Shown here piece by piece: positions 26,263-35,012 of a stretch of 44,930 nt of DNA. Positions within the stretch are counted from its first letter, which is position 1. Each line of letters starts with the position of its first letter. Made by a program: the position numbers and the translations under genes. Origin of the DNA: Gemella haemolysans. Lineage in GTDB: Bacteria; Bacillota; Bacilli; Staphylococcales; Gemellaceae. The notes under the pieces were generated by a model. It was given only the letters and a program-made list of their open reading frames with translations. It did not search any database and was not told where the DNA came from. Location: contig NZ_KQ959944.1 of NCBI RefSeq assembly GCF_001553035.1, positions 7,447 to 52,376 of the forward strand, read 5' to 3'.

Positions 26263-26877
26263 ATGAATTAAAAACGTGTTAGTAGGTTATTATTAATTCC
26301 CAAAACAATGTTTATTAAATACCTTTATAAAATAATAACAAAATAATAATGATATGATGAAAATTTATGATGGTTTATAATATACTCCTATCGATTAATC
26401 ATAGAAAAAAAGAAAATTTAATAAGTAGTTAGTTATAACACATTGTCAAAAATTGTATTATCGAAATTATGTAATTTTCAATATACTATTAATAGTTGGA
26501 GATGAAAGATATAATTAATTAATTTTTTATAAAAGTTTTGCTGAATGTGAAAACTTAAATATTTTAAGCGAATAATTTTTTATATGTTAAATTGTATAAT
26601 GATAAAAATAGTTATAGTATAATCATATAACAGCTATATTTGAAAAGTAAAACAGCTGTTTTTCAAATTTCTTTTCTAAGAAAGAATTAACACTTATTTT
26701 CAAAAAAACTAATATTGAATTATTTTAAGAAAGTTTAATTTATAAGGCTATATAAGGTTTAAATAGTAAAAAAATAAAGAAAATATTTTCACTAAAACTT
26801 TCAATAGAAAAACGCTTTCATTATTAAAAAATCTGTGTTATTATATAAGTACAGAAAAAAATTAGGAGGTAAGGGAA
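26263..26877. promoter_or_regulatory. long AT-rich region upstream of alanine dehydrogenase
   Basis: I see no gene in these 615 bp. The complement of 26806-26820 reads TGAAAGCGTTTTTCT, close to a catabolite-responsive element (cre). A TATTATATAA -10-like sequence lies about 26838-26847, downstream of it. A repeated AACAGCT with nested TTTGAAAA / TTTTCAAA complementarity is at 26629-26672. Regulation by CcpA is a guess from the cre-like site. Confidence 0.45.
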
Positions 26878-27993
26878 ATGATTATCGGAGTACCAACTGA
26901 AATAAAAAATAATGAAAGTAGAGTGTCTGCTATACCGGGAGTAGTACATGAATTAGTACTAGATGGCCACACTGTATATGTAGAAAAAGGAGCTGGATTA
27001 GCTTCAGGTATTTCAGATGCTGAATATGAAGAGGCAGGTGCTGTTTTACTTGAGAAAGCAGAAGATGTATGGAATAAATCAGATCTAATCTATAAAGTAA
27101 AAGAACCAATTCCATCTGAGTATAAATATTTTAGAAAAGGGTTAATTATTTATACTTATCTACACTTAGCTGCTGATCCTGAATTAACAAAAGAAATGGT
27201 AGATAAAGGGACTATCGGTATTGCTTTTGAAACAGTAAAAGTAGGAAGAGGACTACCATTACTTAGACCAATGAGTGAAATCGCGGGTAGAATGGCTGTG
27301 CAAGAAGGAACAAGATTCTTATCAAAAGTTCAAGGTGGTAAAGGTATCTTATTACAAGGGGTTCCAGGAGTTCAACCAGGACATGTTGTAATTATTGGTG
27401 CAGGTGTGGCAGGGACTGCTGCAGCAACAGCAGCCGTGGGGTTAGGAGCACGTGTAACAATGATTGATGTAAACTTAGATGCACTAACAGAATTATCACA
27501 CATTTTCGGTGGTAAAATCGAAACTCTTTACTCTAATAAATTTAATATTGCCAATGCTATTAAAACAGCTGATTTAGTAGTTAGTACAGTATTAATCCCA
27601 GGGGCGAAAGCACCTAAATTAGTGACTAAAGAAATGGTTAAAGATATGCCAGACGGTGGTGTAATCGTGGACGTAGCTATTGACCAAGGTGGTACAACTG
27701 AATATACTGAAGGACGTCCAACAAGTCATGATAATCCAATATTCGTTGAAGAAGGAGTATTACACTACTCAGTAGCTAATATTCCAGGAGCAGTAGCACA
27801 AACATCAACTTATGCACTATGTAATGCAACTGCTAAATACGTTAAACTTATTGCTAAATTGGGTGTTAAAGAAGCTGTGGCTAAATTCCCAGAATTAGTA
27901 CCTGGAGTGAATGTAGCTAATGGAAAAGTTACATTTAAAGCTGTTGCAGATGATTTAGGATATGAATATACTCCAGTAGAAGTAGCTTTGTAA
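26878..27993 (+). CDS. ald: alanine dehydrogenase
   Basis: This 371-residue enzyme oxidatively deaminates L-alanine to pyruvate and ammonia with NAD. It matches the Ald family throughout: N-terminal [17 protein letters not shown], the substrate lysine in LIYKVKEP, the catalytic histidine in TYLHLAAD and the Rossmann motif [16 protein letters not shown]. It sits between two nearly identical amino-acid permeases. The three genes have separate ribosome sites and terminators but make a coherent alanine uptake and use cluster. Confidence 0.97.
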   Translation: MIIGVPTEIKNNESRVSAIPGVVHELVLDGHTVYVEKGAGLASGISDAEYEEAGAVLLEKAEDVWNKSDLIYKVKEPIPSEYKYFRKGLIIYTYLHLAADPELTKEMVDKGTIGIAFETVKVGRGLPLLRPMSEIAGRMAVQEGTRFLSKVQGGKGILLQGVPGVQPGHVVIIGAGVAGTAAATAAVGLGARVTMIDVNLDALTELSHIFGGKIETLYSNKFNIANAIKTADLVVSTVLIPGAKAPKLVTKEMVKDMPDGGVIVDVAIDQGGTTEYTEGRPTSHDNPIFVEEGVLHYSVANIPGAVAQTSTYALCNATAKYVKLIAKLGVKEAVAKFPELVPGVNVANGKVTFKAVADDLGYEYTPVEVAL

Positions 27994-28042
27994 TATAATA
28001 ATGAAATTCTAAAATATGAAATAGTTGAAAATTTGTATAAAT

Positions 28043-28072
28043 AGAGTGCTCTATCTGTTATAGAGCACTCGC
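28043..28072 (+). terminator. putative terminator after ald
   Basis: The strong hairpin AGAGTGCTCTAT / ATAGAGCACTC has only a weak T tail, so it could also act as an mRNA-stabilising structure. Confidence 0.55.
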
Positions 28073-28265
28073 TTATTGTATAAAGGGTTATAGTTGTAAA
28101 AATTATAATCAAAAAAATATAAAAATAGTAATATATTTATTGATATTTTTTAAAATGGCTTACATAAAGTCGAGTTACTGTAGTAAAAGGTTTACAACTA
28201 TGCTATAATTTAATTAAAGAATATTAGTAGGGAGAATTTTTTATTAAAAAATAGGAGGATTTATT

Positions 28266-29636
28266 ATGAGTTATTTAAGAAAAAAATCAGTTGAATCTAT
28301 TTTAGCAGAAGCTAGAAGTAAAACTTTGGCTCCGACTATGAGAACGATGGACTTGATTCTATTCGGAATCGGAGCGATTATAGGGTCAGGGATTCTAGTA
28401 TTAACTGGTAAAGCTTCAGCAGAAGCAGGACCAGCGGTAATCTTCTCATTCTTAATCGCAGGGGTTGCCTGTTGTTTAGCAGCACTTTGTTATGCGGAGC
28501 TAGCTTCAACAATTCCATCAAGTGGTAGTACATATACATACCTATATGTATCAATTGGTGAAATTGTAGCTTATATTATAGGTTGGGTACTAATAGGAGG
28601 ATATGTTCTTTCAGCAGCCACTGTATCAAATGGTTGGTCAAGTTACTTCTCTCGTCTACTTGCAGGTCTTGGTGTAGAACTCCCTAAAGCATATTACACT
28701 TTACCGGCAGATGGAGGATATGGTAACATTCCAGCTATCGTAATTGTATTATTAATTACATTCTTATTATCAAGAGGTACATCAAGTAGTAAACTTGTAA
28801 ATAACCTGATGGTAGCTGCAAAAGTTGGTATCGTAATCTTATTCATCGTTGTTGGATCATTCTATGTTGAACCAACACACTGGACAAACAATTTTGCACC
28901 TACAGGTTTTTCAGGAGTAATGTTAGCAGCCACTACAGTATTCTTTGCTTACCTTGGATTTGATGCGATTTCTACATCAGCAGAAGAAACAATCAATCCA
29001 GAAAAAGCTCTACCAAAAGCTATCATTGTCACTATGATCGTATGTACAGCATTCTATATCTTAGTATGTTTAGTATTAACAGGGGTTGTTGAATACAGCC
29101 GTCTTGGATCTGGGGATGCATTAGTATTCGTGCTTGAAGAAGTTGGTCAAAACAAAGTTGCTGGTATTGTTTCTTTAGGGGCAGTAATCGGACTTATGGC
29201 TGGTATTTTATCATTCATGTATGCAGGTATTCGTATTACTTATACAATTGCACGTGATGGATTATTACCAAAAGTATTCACTAAAGTTAACGACAACAAA
29301 GTACCAAGTACAGTTACATGGTCTTTAGGATGCTTAACTGCAGTATTAGCTGGATTCTTACCATTAGGAAAATTAGCAGAACTTGCTAACGTAGCTTCTA
29401 TCATCGCATTCGCATTAGTAAGTTACACTACTATCGTATTCTACAAAAAATTCCCAGATGTAAAACGTGGATTTAGAGTACCAGGTATGCCAGTATTACC
29501 AATTATCTCAATTGTATTATTTGCAGCTTTACTATACAGTGTTACATTAACTTCATGGATTATCTTCTTCGTATGGGTAATCGTAGGATTAATCGTATAC
29601 TTCACATATTCTTATAAACATAGTAAAATTGAATAG
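28266..29636 (+). CDS. APC-family amino-acid permease, copy 2
   Basis: This 456-residue permease has the same length as the protein at 24811-26181 and is highly similar to it along its whole length. The substrate motif GIGAIIGSGILVLTG, the YIIGWVLIGGYVL helix and the conserved C-terminal half are the same family. Differences cluster in the termini and in scattered conservative positions, as in an older gene duplication. AGGAGG precedes the ATG. The likely substrate is alanine, from the adjacent dehydrogenase. Confidence 0.9.
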   Translation: MSYLRKKSVESILAEARSKTLAPTMRTMDLILFGIGAIIGSGILVLTGKASAEAGPAVIFSFLIAGVACCLAALCYAELASTIPSSGSTYTYLYVSIGEIVAYIIGWVLIGGYVLSAATVSNGWSSYFSRLLAGLGVELPKAYYTLPADGGYGNIPAIVIVLLITFLLSRGTSSSKLVNNLMVAAKVGIVILFIVVGSFYVEPTHWTNNFAPTGFSGVMLAATTVFFAYLGFDAISTSAEETINPEKALPKAIIVTMIVCTAFYILVCLVLTGVVEYSRLGSGDALVFVLEEVGQNKVAGIVSLGAVIGLMAGILSFMYAGIRITYTIARDGLLPKVFTKVNDNKVPSTVTWSLGCLTAVLAGFLPLGKLAELANVASIIAFALVSYTTIVFYKKFPDVKRGFRVPGMPVLPIISIVLFAALLYSVTLTSWIIFFVWVIVGLIVYFTYSYKHSKIE

Positions 29637-29652
29637 AATATATAAATAATAA

Positions 29653-29687
29653 TCGACTATAACTTTTTGGTTATAGTCGGTTTTTTA
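29653..29687 (+). terminator. terminator after permease copy 2
   Basis: The perfect hairpin CGACTATAAC / GTTATAGTCG is followed by TTTTTT. Confidence 0.95.
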
Positions 29688-29729
29688 TGTCTTAAAATAT
29701 AATGTATATAGTAATAAATTTTTTACAAA

Positions 29730-30275
29730 TTAGGTATTTGACCATAGATTTCGTTTATTACTTTTTGCTTTATTTTGTGCTTTTTTAAATTTATCTAAAT
29801 ATCTTGTATCTGGCGGTTTCACGTATTTTATTTCAGCTAACCCAGCCAGTAATAATTCTTCTTGAACATTTTTTCCGTCTGCATAAACGTAACACAATGC
29901 TCTATGATATTTATCTTCCTTTTCATAAACATCAAATTCAATTTCAACATCTTTAGCATTAGATAATAGTTTACCATTTAATTTACTAGCTTCTGGTCCA
30001 TATTTCTGAACCTCCACACCAGGTTTTACAGTTTCTGGTGTATCAATTAATAAATATCTCACTTTCAATTCTTTGTTGTTGAAGTTAACTATAATAGTAT
30101 CACCATCAACTTTTTTTAAAAATTTAACCTTATACTTTGTCTTATCTCCCTTAATAAAAACCCCGTTAATAGTTGCTTCTTTATAATTTTCACCAGTCTT
30201 ATTAATTATCAAAGTGATAATTAAAAATATTGCCATGAAAAAAGTAAAGAAAATAATAAATACCTTTTTATTCAT
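29730..30275 (-). CDS. thermonuclease-like (SNase) nuclease, exported or membrane-anchored
   Basis: This 181-residue protein has an N-terminal hydrophobic segment (residues 5-23) that could be a signal or an anchor, and a staphylococcal-nuclease domain. The metal and catalytic positions are visible: VDGDTI (Asp), VRYLLIDTPE (Arg and Glu) and YHRALCYVY (Arg). SNases cut DNA and RNA with calcium, usually outside the cell. It is transcribed leftward, away from cas9, with the 215-bp gap between them. I see no sign that it is part of the CRISPR system. Confidence 0.88.
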   Translation of the reverse strand: MNKKVFIIFFTFFMAIFLIITLIINKTGENYKEATINGVFIKGDKTKYKVKFLKKVDGDTIIVNFNNKELKVRYLLIDTPETVKPGVEVQKYGPEASKLNGKLLSNAKDVEIEFDVYEKEDKYHRALCYVYADGKNVQEELLLAGLAEIKYVKPPDTRYLDKFKKAQNKAKSNKRNLWSNT

Positions 30276-30490
30276 AACGATTCCCCCTCAATATTAATTT
30301 TAACACTTTTGAAGTATGGGATAAAGTTATAAAATAGCAATAATAATAAAATTTAATAGTATTTATACAGACTTATAAAAAACGAAAAAAATATTTTACA
30401 TTACTTTCAATATTTACAGTATTTATGGTAAAATAGGATATGTAAGTGTTTTTATGCACGTAATAAAATTTTTGTGGAGGAAAAGGACAT

Positions 30491-33400
30491 ATGGCTAATA
30501 AAACATGGTATCTTGGTTTAGATATTGGTTCTGCGAGTGTAGGTTGGGCAGCGACTGATACTGAGTATAAAATAATTAGAAAAAATAAAAAAAGATTATG
30601 GGGAGTTAGATTATTTGAAGAAGCTACAACTGCTGAAGATCGTCGAGGATATCGTTCTAGTAGAAGGAGACTTGCTAGAAGGAAATGGCGTTTAAATCTT
30701 CTTGAAGAATTATTCGCTAGTGAAGTGAAAAAAGTGGATGAGAATTTTTTTCTAAGATTAAAAGAAAGTCAATACCATTATGAAGATAAAACTCATAAGG
30801 TACCTTATGCGATTTTTAATGATAAAGACTATACAGATAAAGATTATTATAATGATTATCCAACAATCTATCATTTAAGATCGAAACTTATGACTGAAAA
30901 AATTCCAGACATAAGAAAGGTATTTTTAGCTATACATCATATCATTAAAAATAGAGGGCACTTTTTACTACAAGGTCAAAGCTTTAAAGATGGGAATTTA
31001 AACAATTTAATTAAAGAATTATTAGAACTTGATATACTTCATGTAGGATTTGAAGTAACAGAAGAAGTTGTTGGTAAAATTGCGGATATATCATTAGAGA
31101 AAAAAACTTTAACAGACAAGGTAAATGATCTTAAGAAACTTTATCCAAAAGAAAAACAATTATTAGAAGTATTTAGATTGATTTTTGGTGGAAAAACTTC
31201 GCTGGATAAATTATTTGCAATAGATGAGTATAAAGAATTAGACACAGCGATAAAATCTGTATCGTTTAAAGAGAAAATTTATGAAGAAGTTCGTCATGAT
31301 TATGAACAAGTATTATCAAATTATATAGAACTTCTTGATTTAACTAAGCTAGTTTATGACAGTATAATTTTATCAGATATTAAAAAAGAAGGAAAAACAC
31401 TATCAGAATCAAAAGTAGTACTTTATGAAAAACATAGAGATGATTTATTAAAATTAAAAAATCTTGTGAAAAATGATTCTAAACTAGCTGAAGATAAGAA
31501 AGTGGAATTGTATGCTTCGATATTTAAAGAAGATAAGGACAAAGGTACTAACTACGTAAATTATATTCGTAAGAGTGAAGAAGGTAAAGGGTGTAACTAT
31601 GAGGACTTCAAGAAATTCTTAGTTAAAGAATTAGCAAAATTAGAAGAGAGTTCAGTTAAGGCTGAAATAATTAAAGATTTAGAATTAGAGCAGTTCTTGC
31701 CACTTCAAAGAACAAAAGATAATTCAGTTGTACCTTACCAAATTCATAAAGAAGAATTGGTAAAAATATTAGATAATGCAGCTAAATATCATAACTTTTT
31801 AGATGAAAAAGACGAAAGTGGATATAGTATAAGAGAAAAAGTCATTCAATTATTAGAATTCAGAATACCTTACTATGTTGGTCCTCTTAACTCTAGTAAA
31901 AAGGCTAAAGAAGGTGGCTTCGCATGGTCTGTTAGAAATAAAGGATATGAAGATACACCAGTAACACCATGGAACTATAGTAAAGTTATAGATGAAAGTG
32001 CAAGTGCAGAGAAATTTATTACAAACTTAACTAATAAATGTACATATCTTAAAGGAGAAGATGTACTTCCGAAGAGTTCATTACTTTACTCAGAGTTTGC
32101 ATTATTAAATGAGATGAATGCACTAAAATACGATGGTAATAGAATTAGTCTTGAAGCTAGAAATACAATTATTGAGAAACTTTTTAAACAACAAGGAAAA
32201 AAAGTAACAAAAACTAGTATAAAAAATCTTCTTAAAGCAGAAGGATATATAGACGGTAAAGGTGAAATTACGGGTATTGATATTACTGTGAAAAATGATC
32301 TTAAGTCATATAGAGATTTCAAGAAAATCCTAGGGAACAAGTTTAATTCTGAACATGTAGAAAATATAATTCTTTGGATTACATTATACGGAGAATCTAG
32401 AAAACTTATAAAAGCTAAAATTGAATCTGTTTATGGAGATATTTATTCTAATGATGAAATTACTAAAATGTCTAGATTAGTTTATAAGGATTGGGGAAGA
32501 TTCTCAAGAAAACTATTGACAGAATTAGTTAGTAAAAAAATGTACAGTGAAGAGACAGGAGAATGTTTAAACATCATTGGAGCAATGCGTCAGAATAATA
32601 TTTTATTTATGGAATTATTGGCAGATAGATTTGATTACTCTAAACAAATAGTCGAATTCAATAAAGAGCTTCAAGAAGATGTAACAGAGATTACACCAGA
32701 AATTCTAGATGATTTATATGTATCCCCAGCTGTCAAACGTTCAATTTGGCAAACTGTTAGAATAGTAGAAGAACTTAAGAAGATTATAGGGTGTGCACCT
32801 GCAAAAATCTTTGTAGAGACAACAAGGTCAAATCAAGAGAAGAAAAAACCAACAGATTCACGTAAAAAACAATTAGAACTTGCTTATAAAGCTGTTAAGA
32901 AAGATGTAAAAGAGCTAGAAAAAGAAATTGGCACAATTAACTTTGATGTATTGAATGATAGACTAAGCTCTGTAGAACCATCTAAACTAAAAGCGAAGAA
33001 ATTATATCTATACTATACTCAATTAGGAAGATGTATGTATAGTGAGGAACCGATTAATATTAGTGAATTATTTGATAATAATAAATATGATATAGATCAT
33101 ATTTACCCTCAGTCAAAAATAAAAGATGACAGCTTCACGAATACAGTATTGGTAAAAAGAGAAAGTAATGCTGCAAAAACTGATAGATACCCACTAGGCT
33201 CTGATATTCAAAAACCTAGTAATAGAAGATTCTGGAAATTCTTAAAAGAAAAAGGATTAATATCTGATGAAAAATATAATAGATTAGTAAGAACAGAAGA
33301 ATTTTCTGATGAAGAACTAAGTGGTTTCATAGCACGTCAATTAGTAGAGACATCTCAATCTGTAAAAGCAGTAGCAAGTATCTTAGGAGAATTAAATCCA

Positions 33401-33580
33401 GAAACTTCAATCTGTTACTCTAAAGCAGAAAATGTATCTAGCTTTAGACAAAACTTCGGAAAAATTAAAGATGGAAATAGCAAATCAAATAACAATGAAC
33501 AATTAGTAAAAGTGCGTGAAATCAACGATTTTCATCATGCGAAGGTGTTCATCGGCATGCAAAAAGCATTGTTAAACTAG
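30491..33580 (+). pseudogene. cas9: cas9 interrupted by prophage insertion (5' part)
   Basis: The frame encodes 1029 residues, the N-terminal three quarters of a type II-A-sized Cas9. Present are RuvC-I (GLDIGSASVGWA, D11), the Arg-rich bridge helix (about 54-75), a REC region, RuvC-II (KIFVETTRSNQ, E776) and HNH (YDIDHIYPQS, H870). RuvC-III reads VREINDFHHAK to residue 1018. The family then continues with an Asp and DAYLN-type sequence, but here VFIGMQKALLN and a stop follow. The last RuvC aspartate and the C-terminal PAM-interacting part are missing, so neither normal cleavage nor target binding is expected. GGAGG precedes the ATG. No repeat array or tracrRNA was seen beside it. Confidence 0.93.
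33522..33550. other. prophage left attachment site (attL) inside cas9
   Basis: Cas9 homology stops between codons 1018 and 1019 (33542-33547), 45-80 bp from the end of a leftward integrase, so the crossover core must lie at or just left of this point, in the codons for NDFHHAK. The right copy (attR) is outside the window, so the core length cannot be measured. Confidence 0.75.
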
Positions 33581-33625
33581 GAAGTTAACAACGCTATTTT
33601 TATTTTAGGGGCAGTTTAGGGGCAA

Positions 33626-34702
33626 TTAGAATTGAATATTTCTAAAACTTTCAAATTCTAATTCTTGTTGTAAGTTTGTTTTATGAATATATATTTCTCT
33701 AGTTACTCTTGAATTTTTGTGACCTAATCTTTTTGCAATTAATTCAACATCTATTCCTTTATCGATGCACAAACTAGCGTGAGTATGTCTTAGCATATGT
33801 AATGTAAAATAAACTGTAGTATGTTCCCTTAAGTATGTACCTATATTTTCTTTTATCCAGTATGTACCAACAGTATTAAAAAATATAATATTATTTTTGT
33901 TGTAAAAATCTGATAGAGTAATTGAAAAATTGTTGCTGATTGTTCGTTGTGATTCTATTATTTCTAAACATCTTTTATTTAATGATATTCTTCTATTAGA
34001 GCTACCAGTCTTTGTTAAATCTATTTCTCTATTCCTATTTAAACTTTTATCTACTGTCAGTATATCTCCTTCAACATCATCAAATGTTAAAGCTAGACAT
34101 TCGCTTATTCGTAATCCAGTGTTGATAAGGAATTCTACAAGATTCCTATATCTAATATTATGATCTAATTGATCTAAGAGTATATCTATCTCATCTTGTT
34201 CAAGATATCTATTATCTTTTTTAGCCTCAACTTTCTTTAAGTCCATTTTATCAAGAAAATTTACATCTTTCAAATAATCAAATTTATATAACAAACGAAC
34301 ATATACTTTTACTCTTCTAAGAACTTCATTATAATATTTATCTGAAGTAGTGCTTTTTTCTATTATATCTTTTAAATACCTTGCATTGATTAAATTTAAT
34401 TTAATATCATATCCCTTTTTCTTAATTAAATTTATAATAGATTTATTGTTATGCCTTGTATTTGTTCGAGCATTTTTATAATGTTTTTCAAAAACTATAT
34501 CTAATCCCTCAAAAAATGTAATATTATTATCTACTACATACCTTAAATCTTGAGCCTTAGTTCTTAATATCTCTCTTGCGATATCTTCATTTTTTTTACT
34601 TTTCTTATCCATTGTGACGGTTATTTTTCTTAGTTTCCCAGAAATATCTTTAACTCGATCACAATATTTTACTTTTCCGTTTTTTTGTTCTTCTATCCAC
34701 AT
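33626..34702 (-). CDS. int: phage tyrosine integrase
   Basis: This 358-residue tyrosine recombinase has an N-terminal arm-binding region, an SAM-like core-binding domain (about 60-165) and a catalytic domain. The catalytic residues are Arg in TGLRISE, Lys in the KTGSSNRRI hairpin, H-x-x-R in HMLRHTHAS, the late His in LGHKNSRVTREIYIH and the Tyr in the same stretch. The upstream ATG at 34714 abuts its own ribosome site; AGAAAGGA is better spaced for 34702 (MWIEEQK). It lies directly beside the cas9 junction, so it is the enzyme expected to have made and to reverse the insertion. Confidence 0.93.
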   Translation of the reverse strand: MWIEEQKNGKVKYCDRVKDISGKLRKITVTMDKKSKKNEDIAREILRTKAQDLRYVVDNNITFFEGLDIVFEKHYKNARTNTRHNNKSIINLIKKKGYDIKLNLINARYLKDIIEKSTTSDKYYNEVLRRVKVYVRLLYKFDYLKDVNFLDKMDLKKVEAKKDNRYLEQDEIDILLDQLDHNIRYRNLVEFLINTGLRISECLALTFDDVEGDILTVDKSLNRNREIDLTKTGSSNRRISLNKRCLEIIESQRTISNNFSITLSDFYNKNNIIFFNTVGTYWIKENIGTYLREHTTVYFTLHMLRHTHASLCIDKGIDVELIAKRLGHKNSRVTREIYIHKTNLQQELEFESFRNIQF

Positions 34703-34735
34703 AGAAATACACATCCTTTCTTGTTTTAATCAGAT

Positions 34736-34780
34736 GTGTATGATATACTTATAGTGTAGTTTGGTGTATATATCATACAC
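34736..34780. promoter_or_regulatory. 12-bp inverted repeat over the integrase promoter
   Basis: GTGTATGATATA (34736-34747) and TATATCATACAC (34769-34780) are perfect inverted copies, 21 bp apart. The right-hand end of a leftward promoter (TATAAG-like -10) falls between them, 35-80 bp upstream of the integrase start. A site for autoregulation or for an excisionase is plausible. Confidence 0.6.
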
Positions 34781-34788
34781 ATTCTTTT

Positions 34789-34848
34789 GAGATATTGCCG
34801 TATCTCATTTTATCCTTTGCTCTTGCCGGAGTAAGGGATTTTTATTTT
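34789..34848 (+). terminator. two hairpins with the same TTGCCG loop, the second terminator-like
   Basis: GAGATA-TTGCCG-TATCTC (34789-34806) is followed by CCTTTGCTC-TTGCCG-GAGTAAGGG (34814-34837) and then ATTTTTATTTTG. The second can stop rightward transcripts, for example run-off from cas9 or RNA antisense to the integrase. Two hairpins with one identical six-base loop suggest a specific role. Confidence 0.5.
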
Positions 34849-34849
34849 G

Positions 34850-34876
34850 TCTAAACTGGTCGAATTTGACTAGTTA
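34850..34876. repeat. 27-bp repeat, copy 2
   Basis: TCTAAACTGGTCGAATTTG and the following bases differ at one position from copy 1 at 20983-21010. Similarity continues a little into the flanking A/T-rich sequence. Confidence 0.85.
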
Positions 34877-34972
34877 AAAAGAAAAACCGTCAGTAACTAG
34901 TTACCAACGGTTGAGAGCATTAAGCTCTAGTTAAGATTTGCGATAGATACATTTAAGTATCTATGTTAGTAA
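34877..34972 (-). ncRNA. candidate small RNA C between the pemK-like gene and int
   Basis: This is a leftward unit with a near-consensus promoter (TTGATT at 35005-35000, 17-bp spacer, TATAAT at 34982-34977) and a terminator (AACCGT / ACGGTT stem, then TTTTTCTTTTT on the minus strand). The transcript of about 95 nt contains three hairpins: ATAGATAC / GTATCTAT, then AGAGC-TTAAT-GCTCT, then the terminator. A short GTTA / TAAC pairing can close the first hairpin below an internal loop. There is no reading frame of note. The layout loosely recalls a tracrRNA or single-guide RNA, but this is unproven. Confidence 0.6.
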
Positions 34973-35012
34973 CTTAATTATATAATAAAATAAGAAAAAA
35001 ATCAACTGTTTA

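Noticed and set aside
29730-30275. Thermonuclease as a CRISPR accessory gene
   Set aside because: It is divergent, has an export or anchor segment and a standard SNase domain; closeness to cas9 is the only link.
30276-30490. Possible tracrRNA or CRISPR repeats beside the cas9 start
   Set aside because: The 215-bp gap has no terminator-like hairpin of the right kind, no anti-repeat and no repeated units on either strand. No CRISPR array was found anywhere in the window.
33545-33580. cas9 as a naturally short Cas9 ending at residue 1029
   Set aside because: The sequence stops matching the family in the middle of RuvC-III, before an essential aspartate, and an integrase adjoins it.
34861-34876. 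27-bp repeat as the attL/attR core of the cas9 prophage
   Set aside because: It lies 1.3 kb inside the prophage and has no match in cas9, so it cannot be the integration core of this phage.
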